From: an uncultured Phocaeicola sp.
Lineage (GTDB): Bacteria > Bacteroidota > Bacteroidia > Bacteroidales > Bacteroidaceae
Assembly: GCA_948956705.1 (NCBI GenBank)
Contig: CARCZS010000018.1
Coordinates: 1 to 56,875, forward strand
Direction: 5' to 3'
Length of the DNA: 56,875 bases
The notes under the pieces are model-generated. The model made no database searches and had not been told where the DNA came from. It was given only the letters and a program-made list of their open reading frames with translations. Numbering within the stretch: the first letter of the stretch is position 1; each line of letters starts with the position of its first letter. This document shows, one piece after another, positions 35,189 to 43,225 of the stretch. Made by a program: the position numbers and the translations under genes.

Positions 35189-36532
35189 ATGAAGATATTA
35201 AAGAAATGTTTAACATGTGGAGCAGAGTTTATTGCATCCAAGATGTCAAATAAATACTGCTGTAGAGAGTGCGAACGTGACGCATCTCGCAAACGTGAAG
35301 CAAAACGTAAAAAAAGTGTCCGGGAAAGTGAAAAAGAAGCAGCTCTTGATAAAGAAAGAGACGCAGTTGCTTCACGACCATTTTTGACACCCTCAGATGT
35401 TGCCTTATTACTTGATATGAGTGTTAGCACTGTTTATAGATGTTTCTATTCCGGAATCATCAAGGCAGTGAGAATACGTAGAAAAACCCTTGTCCGTCGT
35501 GAGGATCTTGACAAATACTTTGAGGATGCAGGACCTTATAGAAAAAGAAGTTACAAGCGTAAGCAAGAACAAGAATACTATACCCTACAAGAGATTATGG
35601 ATAAGTATAAAATTGGACGTAAAGCTGTATGGGGGCGTTGTGACAGATTAGGCATCCCTAAAGTTTACGAAGGGCGTAATACTTTCTACAGTAAAAAGCT
35701 TATTGACGCAAATTTCTCTGAGCTTCTTGATGTCATCGACATTGATAACTATTACACATTGAGTCAAATCATGGAAATGTACAATATGACTCAGGGTGCG
35801 ACTCTTTGTTTTGTAAAATACCATGCGGTTCCCAGGGTAAAGAGAAATGGCAGGTCTTATTATTCTAAGGTTCATATAGATTGTATAAAACACAAGACCG
35901 ATGAAATTGATCCTGACTGGTACTCTTATGAAGAAGCTATGCAAAAGTATGGCATAACTAAAGATCAGGTAAGTTATACTCTAAAGACCTATAGCATTAA
36001 GACTGAAAAGCGTGGAAAATTCACCATGATTTATCGGACGGATTTTGATAATATCATGCATCAACGTCTTCAAAATTCAACTCCACTAATAAAGTCAAAT
36101 GGTGATGAAAAGGTTGTTTTCACGGCAAAGCAACAGGAAAAAATCTGTCCAGCAACTCCTGAAGGATACTATTCTACTGATGAGGTAGCAGAGATGTTTA
36201 AAATATCAATAAAGCATGCTGGAGTTATAACAAGAGAGAACAACATACCTAAGATAGCACTGAAAGGATTTAATTTCTATGAGAAGGGATCCATTGACCT
36301 GTTATACAACAAAAAGAATAAGTATGCAGAAATCACAGACTGGATAACGCCAGAGGAAATGCGTACAACATTTAAAATGACAGCAGATGGTGTACGCTCT
36401 TTTATTCATAGACATAAGATTCCAGCAAAGGTTGAGTATGGTAGTACCTATTATTCCAAACAACACATAGAGGAAATAAAGAATGGATATTTTGTTGGTA
36501 GAGACAGGTATTATTCCGTAGAAGAATGGTAA
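35189..36532 (+). CDS. Zinc-ribbon protein with repeated excisionase-like HTH domains, 3' truncated
   Basis: An N-terminal Cys motif (CLTCGAEF with CCREC) is followed by a basic linker. Then come six helix-turn-helix units of the MerR/excisionase type, beginning near residues 66, 130, 187, 240, 326 and 380. Typical segments are FLTPSDVALLLDMSVSTVYR and YYTLQEIMDKYKIGRKAVWG, each with a wing ending in YYSK or similar. The frame ends RYYSVEEW-stop, the first residues of a seventh unit, so the gene is truncated at about 36525, where the GC-richer segment begins. Proteins of this kind occur on Bacteroides mobile elements beside recombinases, and a role in DNA recognition is likely. It starts 24 bases after the 222-bp repeat. 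Confidence 0.65.
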   Translation: MKILKKCLTCGAEFIASKMSNKYCCRECERDASRKREAKRKKSVRESEKEAALDKERDAVASRPFLTPSDVALLLDMSVSTVYRCFYSGIIKAVRIRRKTLVRREDLDKYFEDAGPYRKRSYKRKQEQEYYTLQEIMDKYKIGRKAVWGRCDRLGIPKVYEGRNTFYSKKLIDANFSELLDVIDIDNYYTLSQIMEMYNMTQGATLCFVKYHAVPRVKRNGRSYYSKVHIDCIKHKTDEIDPDWYSYEEAMQKYGITKDQVSYTLKTYSIKTEKRGKFTMIYRTDFDNIMHQRLQNSTPLIKSNGDEKVVFTAKQQEKICPATPEGYYSTDEVAEMFKISIKHAGVITRENNIPKIALKGFNFYEKGSIDLLYNKKNKYAEITDWITPEEMRTTFKMTADGVRSFIHRHKIPAKVEYGSTYYSKQHIEEIKNGYFVGRDRYYSVEEW

Positions 36533-36605
36533 AGCATGTCCCAATACATCCCCAAGTAAACCACGGGGATTAAGCATGGCAGATGGGATTTTTTCGTTGC
36601 ACAAG

Positions 36606-36633
36606 ACAAAAAAGGCGGCCCCACCTGCCGCCT
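36606..36633 (-). terminator. Terminator of the metal-uptake operon
   Basis: On the minus strand AGGCGGC and GCCGCCT form the stem around seven bases, followed by TTTTTTG. It lies 41 bases after the lipoprotein stop. Confidence 0.75.
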
Positions 36634-36673
36634 GTAGATTGATAAAGAGAGAATTCCATCCTACGCAAGATGA

Positions 36674-37690
36674 TCAAAGCCATATGGATCCAGCTTCCAC
36701 ATCCCCCGCCTGGTAGGTATAGGAAATGAACTCCTCAAGCGCCTCCTTCCATGTAAGACTGAAGGTTTTCATGATGGAGTGTAGCGTGCGGTTGCTGTCT
36801 TCATCCAGGCTATCCTCCCCGATCAGGTTCACATCTGCCTCCGGGTCCACATCAACAAACTCCTCGCGGCTCCAAAACACCACTACCGGGATGCTCAGGT
36901 TAATATCCCATGTTCCACGCTGGATCAATACCCCGGAGGGCTTGTAGAACGGGTCAAAGCCGTTTGTCTGCGGGTTCTTTTTAGAATTGTAGCCGTGATA
37001 CAGGCGGAGTTTCAGGTCAAACTCCTTGCGGTCCTCCAGGAACCGGATAACTCCTTTTAATCCTACCGGGTTAGTGCTTCCCGTAATTTCCGCCTCGTTG
37101 TCATGTTTGGTCTTGTCCCAGGGCGTGGTATCCACATAGAGATAATCCACCAGTGCCTCCGGATCATTGTCGTCAGCTTCCGGTTTCCCGTCAAAGGTAG
37201 GTCTCACGTTCTCCGGGGTGAAGAAATGCTGGTGGATATTCTCCTGCCCGTTCTCCACGAACTGGCCGTTCATCAACTCTCCTTTGGAATTGTAGTAATA
37301 GATAAACATCAGGTAAACCGGGGCCGGGGTAAAGTTGTTTCCATTTTTATATTCGCCGTTTTTCTGAACGTAAAACTTGCCCTGGCTTCCTTCAGCAAGG
37401 GTCCATCCACTGCCGGTCTTCAGTTCATAAGTGATCTCCTGGACACGTTTCATATACCTGGCCGGGGATTCCGGATTTTGGTGGGAACCTCCGGCCTTCT
37501 GTATCTCGTTCCAGTCAGCGTGCAGGTGGCATTCAACGAGGCGGACGGTCATTTTTGCCGGGTCCTCATGCAGTTTGTTCTTCGTCTCGTCTTCTGGTAT
37601 TACAGGATCCTTGCTGCAAGAGTTCAGCGACAGGACAAGGGACACTCCTATCAGAAGTGCCCACACGGTTTTACATGCAATTGTTCTCAT
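36674..37690 (-). CDS. Outer-membrane lipoprotein of unknown fold, partner of the TonB receptor
   Basis: This 338-residue protein starts with a lipoprotein signal peptide (ALLIGVSLVLSLNSC, lipobox before C25). The mature part is Asp/Glu-rich with several His (VECHLHADWNEIQKAGGSHQ and NGQENIHQHFFTPE), compatible with metal binding. It is 41 bases downstream of the TonB-dependent receptor and ends the operon. Receptor plus surface lipoprotein pairs usually import one ligand together; the ligand here is inferred to be a metal ion or metal complex. Confidence 0.65.
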   Translation of the reverse strand: MRTIACKTVWALLIGVSLVLSLNSCSKDPVIPEDETKNKLHEDPAKMTVRLVECHLHADWNEIQKAGGSHQNPESPARYMKRVQEITYELKTGSGWTLAEGSQGKFYVQKNGEYKNGNNFTPAPVYLMFIYYYNSKGELMNGQFVENGQENIHQHFFTPENVRPTFDGKPEADDNDPEALVDYLYVDTTPWDKTKHDNEAEITGSTNPVGLKGVIRFLEDRKEFDLKLRLYHGYNSKKNPQTNGFDPFYKPSGVLIQRGTWDINLSIPVVVFWSREEFVDVDPEADVNLIGEDSLDEDSNRTLHSIMKTFSLTWKEALEEFISYTYQAGDVEAGSIWL

Positions 37691-37731
37691 TTTTCTTTTT
37701 ATTTATTAGTGTTGATTATAGTTGTTATAAA

Positions 37732-40068
37732 TTAAAAAATCCAGTTTACACCGCAACGCACATCACGTCCCATATCATGCGCATAGTAACGCGAGCGGTT
37801 GGTGTATTCCTTGTACTCACGATTCAGGAGGTTGTCTGCCGACAGCATGAACCGGACCTGGTGTCCCCGTTTCACGGGAAGTTCAAGAGCAGCGTCGAAC
37901 CCGAGGAGATGGTACGCCGGGGGAGTATACGGGATAAGATCCGTGTCCGGATCAAACCGCCTCTGTTTTGCGGTGAAACGGTGCCTGATGTTCAGACGCA
38001 GCCTGAGATGCGATTTCGTCTCGTGTATCCACGCAAGTTCATGGCTGAAACGGAAGGAGGGAATATAAGGAAGATAATTACCCTTTGTCCGTTCGTTTGC
38101 CCGTATAAAGGAGACGACGGCATGGTAGTCCCATGAACCGCCCGGAGTGAAACGCAGGTCAAAGTCCATACCGCGGAAGAAAGCCGGGGTCTGCCTGTAC
38201 TGGAAGACCGGGTATGCTCCCGAAATCACGGTGACTGTCTCTTTCTCCGGCCCGTCATAGATATAGCCGTCCACCCATTGCAGGTAACCGTCCAGACAGA
38301 CGCTGAACATCCCGTCGCCGTAACGGAGGGAAGATATCCATTTGTAGCTTCTTTCCGAGTGCATCGCAGAGTCTCCCCTGACAAACATCCCAGACCCGAG
38401 CTCGTTCCCGTTGCTGTACAGTTCATACACGTGAGGGGCACGCCAAGCCAGACCGAAGTTGGAGGTGAGCCTCCAGCGTCTGGAAAGTTGATAGTGTCCT
38501 CCCAGGCTGTAGGACACGTTGTTAAACTTTCTTGTCCCGCCATAGGGGCTTCCCGTCCAGTCATAACCACTGGCACGGGTTTCCTGCATATCCAGGCGGA
38601 GGCCTGCTTCAACGCCTCCCCTGGCCAGGTGATATTTCCCGATTCCGTATATCCCTGCCTGTGTCTCCGTGTAGTTCGGGATAACGGGCACGAATCCGGT
38701 ACCCGCGCGGCTGTGGTTCTCGATGAACATGACCTGACCTCCCGCCTCGACTTGCCAGGAGCGGTAATCCCGCTTCCAACGCAGAAGATGCTGGAATGAA
38801 TTCAGGTGCAGGGAAACCGCCGGAATGTTAGAATCCAGCCGCCGGACACGGTTTTCCTGCCTATCGTCCTTCTGCCAGGTACTTTGCCAGTGAATACTTC
38901 CCCCCTTCTTCATGCCGAGCCGCATCCTGCCGAATGTGATCTGATGGGTGACCTCCTGGCAGGGAGCCCTGATACCACGGGAGAAGGGATCCGTGTGCAG
39001 GGGGCGACCAAGCCGGATACGTTCCGCCAGCAGGTCCTCGCTACCCATCTGGGCGCTGAGCATCACCCCTGTCCGGCTGTAGAAGCGGCTGTAGAAACCT
39101 TCCACTCTCAGACGTCCGCGGTCATAGCCCAGAGAGGCGGAAGCGTGATACTCTCTGGTTCCCGTGTTGTTCAGAAGATAGTGCGCAGTGGAACGGTCCC
39201 CGGAATTTGACCAGGTTCCCTGCAGACGCCAGGCGAAATCACCGGGAAAAGCACCTTCGAGCTGTCCGGTAGCCACGTAGCGACGCCCGTTACTTCCGTA
39301 AAGTGCGGAGATTCCCCCTTGAAGGGAGCGTTTTCTGAAAGGAAGCGGAGACTGCTCCATGACGATAATCCCTCCAAGGGCATCCGAACCGTATCTTACC
39401 GCATCGGAGCCCTTGATTACCGAAACAGAGGAGCTGCCGTTCATGTCCACTTCGGGAGCGTGGTCGGCCCCCCATTGCTGCCCGGTCTGGCGGGCACCGT
39501 TATGGATGATCAGTATCCGGTTCCCGTACATTCCTTGGATAACGGGTTTGGATACAGTGGTTCCCGTGCTGATGGAACTTACCCCGCTGACACGTTCGAG
39601 CAGGGTGGCAAGCGAGGTTCCCAGCGCGTTCCTGATCTCGGGAGATGAAAGGCGCCGGCTCACCACGTTGGGTGACGCCCCGGCACGTTCACCGGTCACG
39701 ACCACTTCCCCGAGTTTTTGTATGTCCGGGGAGAGACATACGGTATGTATGCTGCTTTCTTTGAATACCTCGTTCAAAGGCACACGCCGGGAACCGTAAC
39801 CCAGGCACTGCACGAGGACCGTATCCATGAAACACGTTCCATGACCGAAAACAATCATTCCACGGGGGGAGCTGACAAGTAACCGTTCCCTGGTCAGGAT
39901 ATAGGCCCCTTCAATGGGAAGCCCGCTTTCCTGGTCAATGACCAGCAGAGTATCGCGTGTACCCGTCGATTGCCGGTCAGCCTGTACCCGTGCTTCCATG
40001 GGAGAAGGGAGGGTACATAGGCAGACAACAAGCAGGCACACATACTGGAGATATGCATGAAATGTCAT
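37732..40068 (-). CDS. TonB-dependent outer-membrane receptor, probable metal uptake
   Basis: This 778-residue protein has a signal peptide, a short carboxypeptidase-like domain, and a TonB box/plug region with LGEVVVTGERAGASPNVVSR and VIQGMYGNRILIIHNGARQT followed by GQQWGADHAPEVD. A 22-strand-type barrel ends in an aromatic residue (VNWIF). The plug motif with GxxHAPE resembles receptors I associate with zinc or copper uptake. The His-rich small protein upstream supports a metal. It is not a SusC: it is shorter and has no SusD partner. Confidence 0.75.
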   Translation of the reverse strand: MTFHAYLQYVCLLVVCLCTLPSPMEARVQADRQSTGTRDTLLVIDQESGLPIEGAYILTRERLLVSSPRGMIVFGHGTCFMDTVLVQCLGYGSRRVPLNEVFKESSIHTVCLSPDIQKLGEVVVTGERAGASPNVVSRRLSSPEIRNALGTSLATLLERVSGVSSISTGTTVSKPVIQGMYGNRILIIHNGARQTGQQWGADHAPEVDMNGSSSVSVIKGSDAVRYGSDALGGIIVMEQSPLPFRKRSLQGGISALYGSNGRRYVATGQLEGAFPGDFAWRLQGTWSNSGDRSTAHYLLNNTGTREYHASASLGYDRGRLRVEGFYSRFYSRTGVMLSAQMGSEDLLAERIRLGRPLHTDPFSRGIRAPCQEVTHQITFGRMRLGMKKGGSIHWQSTWQKDDRQENRVRRLDSNIPAVSLHLNSFQHLLRWKRDYRSWQVEAGGQVMFIENHSRAGTGFVPVIPNYTETQAGIYGIGKYHLARGGVEAGLRLDMQETRASGYDWTGSPYGGTRKFNNVSYSLGGHYQLSRRWRLTSNFGLAWRAPHVYELYSNGNELGSGMFVRGDSAMHSERSYKWISSLRYGDGMFSVCLDGYLQWVDGYIYDGPEKETVTVISGAYPVFQYRQTPAFFRGMDFDLRFTPGGSWDYHAVVSFIRANERTKGNYLPYIPSFRFSHELAWIHETKSHLRLRLNIRHRFTAKQRRFDPDTDLIPYTPPAYHLLGFDAALELPVKRGHQVRFMLSADNLLNREYKEYTNRSRYYAHDMGRDVRCGVNWIF

Positions 40069-40165
40069 ACTTGAAAAAATATAAACGGGTTATAATCTGT
40101 TAAGACAGGACATGAAAAGCCCCTGCACGCAATCACAGTGATGGCATGCGAATCCCTCAAGGGAG

Positions 40166-40498
40166 TTATGACAAACACACAGGGGGTGCACGGAGGAAAT
40201 GCGGGAAAAGAATGACGATGACATCTGTTTCCCCGGAGATAAGATACCTTACAGGCCTGCCAGTCGGAATATAATCGTATATAAAAATCCCTGCCTCGAC
40301 AAACGGGGAGAGCGTAAAGAGACAGATGGTACAATTTTCAGGAGAATCGTGACGGGAGTGTCCCTGTTCGTTATGGGATACGCACGAATGTTCCCCGTGA
40401 ACATGAAAAGCTTTCACGAGGAAAAAGGGCATCAATGTCAGCAACAACATACATGCTATGACAGCCCGCTGTCTCTGTCTTTTTTTCGTACGATCCAT
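40166..40498 (-). CDS. Small His/Cys-rich exported protein (DUF2946-like)
   Basis: This 110-residue protein has one N-terminal hydrophobic segment (AVIACMLLLTLMPFFLVKAF), then a metal-ligand cluster FHVHGEHSCVSHNEQGHSRH and CTICLF. The His and Cys content points to binding of copper, zinc or a similar ion in the periplasm. It is 97 bases upstream of the TonB receptor on the same strand. Small His/Cys-rich proteins of this type often precede metal-transport receptors in Bacteroidota. Confidence 0.6.
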   Translation of the reverse strand: MDRTKKRQRQRAVIACMLLLTLMPFFLVKAFHVHGEHSCVSHNEQGHSRHDSPENCTICLFTLSPFVEAGIFIYDYIPTGRPVRYLISGETDVIVILFPHFLRAPPVCLS

Positions 40499-40604
40499 TA
40501 GTTCGCAAAATTAACGGTTTTAATCATCACTCGCAATACCTACAAATAATGATTTGCAAGCATAAACACCATGTATATTTGTTACGGATACCAGACAGAC
40601 CGTT

Positions 40605-41126
40605 TTATTCCTCCAACCAGTCGTCCGAGAGCCCGAAACTCCTGTCACGAAACAATTCAGCCAGACCTGAGATTTGTTTGAAACGGAGTAACTCGTTCTT
40701 GTCCATGCCTATGTTGCGCATGATCCAGCTGTCGGACATACCCGATTTTGACAGTTCCGCCACAATACCTGTCATAAGTTCCAGCGAGTGCATTCCCCTG
40801 GCCCTGTTATGACGGATAGTCGAGGCCATCCTGTTCGAGATGTCTTTGTTTATGACCGTTACAGGCAGCAATCCGTTCTCGCGCTTGTAAATCCTGACGG
40901 ATGTTTTCATAACCAGATAGCGGTGGTAACCGTCAACCAGCTCGTAGATATCCTCTTCTTCCCGGTAATAACACACGAGGGGCATCGTGTAACCGTCTTC
41001 CCAGATGGACAGTTCCAACAGCTTCATCTCCGGGGGAGCAACGACATTCGGGTTATAGCTGTTGGCCACGATTTTCTCGACTGGCACGGCCTTGACGTTA
41101 TACGCCGGACTTTTAAAACTTGACAT
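40605..41126 (-). CDS. ibrB: IbrB-like ParB N-terminal domain protein
   Basis: ATG 41126 (MSSFKSPAYNVKAVPVEKIV) is preferred to a GTG three codons upstream that overlaps the IbrA stop. The ParB/sulfiredoxin-type domain carries YELVDGYHRYLV and TIRHNRARGMHS. A helical C-terminal part follows (WIMRNIGMDKNELLRFKQIS). The IbrA-IbrB pair was first described in E. coli as an activator of immunoglobulin-binding protein genes, but ParB-like plus PAPS-reductase pairs recur on mobile elements, with unknown chemistry. Last gene of its operon. Confidence 0.72.
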   Translation of the reverse strand: MSSFKSPAYNVKAVPVEKIVANSYNPNVVAPPEMKLLELSIWEDGYTMPLVCYYREEEDIYELVDGYHRYLVMKTSVRIYKRENGLLPVTVINKDISNRMASTIRHNRARGMHSLELMTGIVAELSKSGMSDSWIMRNIGMDKNELLRFKQISGLAELFRDRSFGLSDDWLEE

Positions 41127-41131
41127 GACAA

Positions 41132-42412
41132 TCACAATTTATATCTTTTCAAAACTCTCTCTTTCATCTCCCTCTCCCGTTTGGTCTGCGTGAAACCCAT
41201 ATACTTGCAGGTATGATCGTTTTTCAGGATGCAGACGCACATTCGTTTGTAAGTGGGTATTTCACGAAATTCAGGGATATCTATCTCGTCTATATACTCC
41301 ATGCGGACGGGCCTCTTGTCAGTCCGGTATGTCGTGCATTCTTCCACCGTGAACGGTACACCGGCCGCACGCAGCTTCCCGATCGTTTCCTCTCCCAGGC
41401 AGCCTCCTTTTTCTCTCCAGAATTTCTGGCTCACCCTCAGTTTCTCCAGGTAGTTCTCCCTTGTCGCCCGGGGAAGCGTGTCAAGGAGGAAGTACATGTA
41501 CTCTTTCCACGTGAACCCGTCCGGACAACTGATGGAGCGCCAGCCCATCGCAACCGTGTTCCCGTACATTCCGGCGAAACTGACGCCGTTGACCCGGCTG
41601 ACCATGCGTCCCCAGGTATCCGGATCAATAACTTTATAAAGATGTAGGGTCGAAACGGCCTGTGAGATAAACGGGCTGGCCACCCTCTGGCGGGACAAGG
41701 GAATCCCGGCCTGGTAATACAAGTCATACAAACGGTTATAATCCCAACCATACCGGGCATACCCCGTCCACACGTCCGTTGTCTTCCAGTCGTATATCGG
41801 GTAGGCGTTATAAGTGTAATATCCTACACGGTGAGTCCACTTGTAGTTGGCCAGCTTACGGTAATTCTTGTCGGAATGAATCGCCCGCCACCGGTTGAAG
41901 CTCTCCTGCGTGCGGATCCCCACGAGGCAGCAAACACGCTTGCATCCCTTCTTACGACGTATCCAGGAAGGGAAAAGAGACTGGAAGTCGTAATCCCACA
42001 GGCTGTCGTTCCAGAAATCAAAATCTTTCACGGTAAGAGCGGTGCCCGGCATCTGGCGAACCCAGATATTCTGGTACCCCTCTTGCCAGGGACGCCAGTA
42101 CTGCTGGTACATGGAAGTACATGTGGGTACCTTGAAGGGGACACAACAGTGGAACACTTCAAGGATATCCCGGTTGTTGGAAAACATCCTTTCCACGTAC
42201 TCCGTGCTCTGGCGGTACTGCACCTCGTAATCCATGTGGAACACACCCAGTTTTCTACCGGGTGCATGCATGCGGATATAATCCATGCACAAATGGAGAA
42301 GGATACCGCTATCCTTGCCACCGGAAAAAGAGACATACACGTAATCAAAATAGTCAAAGATGATCTTCAATCTCCGGTTGGCGGCCTCGTGGACATCCAT
42401 CCGGCGCATCAT
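41132..42412 (-). CDS. ibrA: IbrA-like protein (DUF3440, PAPS-reductase/PP-loop family)
   Basis: This 426-residue protein has the PP-loop motif SFSGGKDSGILLHL (near residue 30). The Cys-rich segment KKGCKRVCCLVGIRTQESFN (near residue 155) is followed by YPIYDWKTTDVW, as in IbrA/DUF3440 proteins. The fold is that of phosphoadenylyl-sulfate reductases and of DndC, which acts in DNA phosphorothioation; what IbrA modifies is unknown. It overlaps the GNAT-like gene at the start and is overlapped by, or abuts, ibrB, so the three are coupled. Confidence 0.75.
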   Translation of the reverse strand: MMRRMDVHEAANRRLKIIFDYFDYVYVSFSGGKDSGILLHLCMDYIRMHAPGRKLGVFHMDYEVQYRQSTEYVERMFSNNRDILEVFHCCVPFKVPTCTSMYQQYWRPWQEGYQNIWVRQMPGTALTVKDFDFWNDSLWDYDFQSLFPSWIRRKKGCKRVCCLVGIRTQESFNRWRAIHSDKNYRKLANYKWTHRVGYYTYNAYPIYDWKTTDVWTGYARYGWDYNRLYDLYYQAGIPLSRQRVASPFISQAVSTLHLYKVIDPDTWGRMVSRVNGVSFAGMYGNTVAMGWRSISCPDGFTWKEYMYFLLDTLPRATRENYLEKLRVSQKFWREKGGCLGEETIGKLRAAGVPFTVEECTTYRTDKRPVRMEYIDEIDIPEFREIPTYKRMCVCILKNDHTCKYMGFTQTKREREMKERVLKRYKL

Positions 42413-42813
42413 GCCCCACCTCCTTCATGATAACGCATCTTGACATACTTCTTCCACTCGACACAGGGGATAAAATTCTTCATTGAAAAGTCTTCCACGT
42501 GACGTTCGTGTACAACGGCCACAAGGGAACCATCAGAAGAAAAATCATGGATAATACGGTCCAATAACACCTCTATTACAGAGGAGTTATCCCCGCTAAT
42601 ATAGTAGTTATCTATGCAATTGTTTGTCAAGGTCATTTTCACGGGCATGAATCCCAACACCCTTTGCTCATCCATGGCAATGTACCAGACATGGTTACGC
42701 GTCGTTTTGAAAGGGTAATTATTATTTTGCCGCAATACGGCCGGGTTCATTACCAAAGGCGCGACAAGGTCAAAAAGCCGACCGTCCAATCCTTGTAACT
42801 TCAGAATGTTCAT
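42409..42813 (-). CDS. GNAT-like acetyltransferase fold protein preceding IbrAB
   Basis: This 134-residue protein has the beta-strand pattern of a small GNAT: HVWYIAMDEQRVLGFMPVKM, then NNCIDNYYISGDNSSVIEVL LDR split by a helix and GSLVAVVHERHVEDFSMKNF. The usual acyl-CoA pyrophosphate loop (Q/RxxGxG/A) is weak, so catalysis is uncertain; Mom-type DNA-modifying GNATs are also divergent there. Its stop overlaps the ibrA start, suggesting joint function. No promoter was recognised upstream. Confidence 0.5.
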   Translation of the reverse strand: MNILKLQGLDGRLFDLVAPLVMNPAVLRQNNNYPFKTTRNHVWYIAMDEQRVLGFMPVKMTLTNNCIDNYYISGDNSSVIEVLLDRIIHDFSSDGSLVAVVHERHVEDFSMKNFIPCVEWKKYVKMRYHEGGGA

Positions 42814-43225
42814 GATTCCAATCCGTTATTACTAAAAATCGAATGTGTACCTATTATGCGTTTGTCCATGATTTCCGGCATTATCATGCCGCAAGCACGT
42901 TACAAATGACTATCCGCAAACATGGATATCAATGGGGACGGGAATGATACCTCCTGAGTTTCCAAAAGGGAGAAAAACATAAGAATGAACAATAATGCCA
43001 CGGGAACGATCTCCACACCCCATTCCCCTATCAGCTCAAAAGTCACGTGCAGGTCACATACCCTTCTTTCCGAAAACATATGACCGGAAAGGCAGGAGCA
43101 GAGAACACGGAAAAAACAATTCAAAATTTAGTACATGATATTAAAAAATTATACATTGAAAATCAGAGGAGCGACCCGCCAATCAACTGGTGATTGGCGG
43201 GTGCCCTCTGGCTTAAAATAAAAAA
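42814..43225. other. Intergenic region between the IbrAB operon and the SusD gene
   Basis: About 410 bases. A 74-codon minus-strand frame (42900-43124, MNCFFRVLCSCLSGHMFSER) has a hydrophobic middle but no recognised family, and I do not call it firmly. The hairpin at 43174 belongs to the SusD side. This is also where the GC-richer segment ends. Confidence 0.4.
43174..43202 (-). terminator. Hairpin after the SusD gene
   Basis: ACCCGCCAATCA and TGATTGGCGGGT form a 12-bp perfect stem with a five-base loop, 23 bases after the SusD stop. It lacks a T-run. Confidence 0.5.

Noticed and set aside
42900..43124. 74-codon minus-strand frame with a hydrophobic middle
   Set aside because: No recognised family, no promoter, and Cys-rich start typical of chance frames in this segment; kept only as a note in the intergenic entry.
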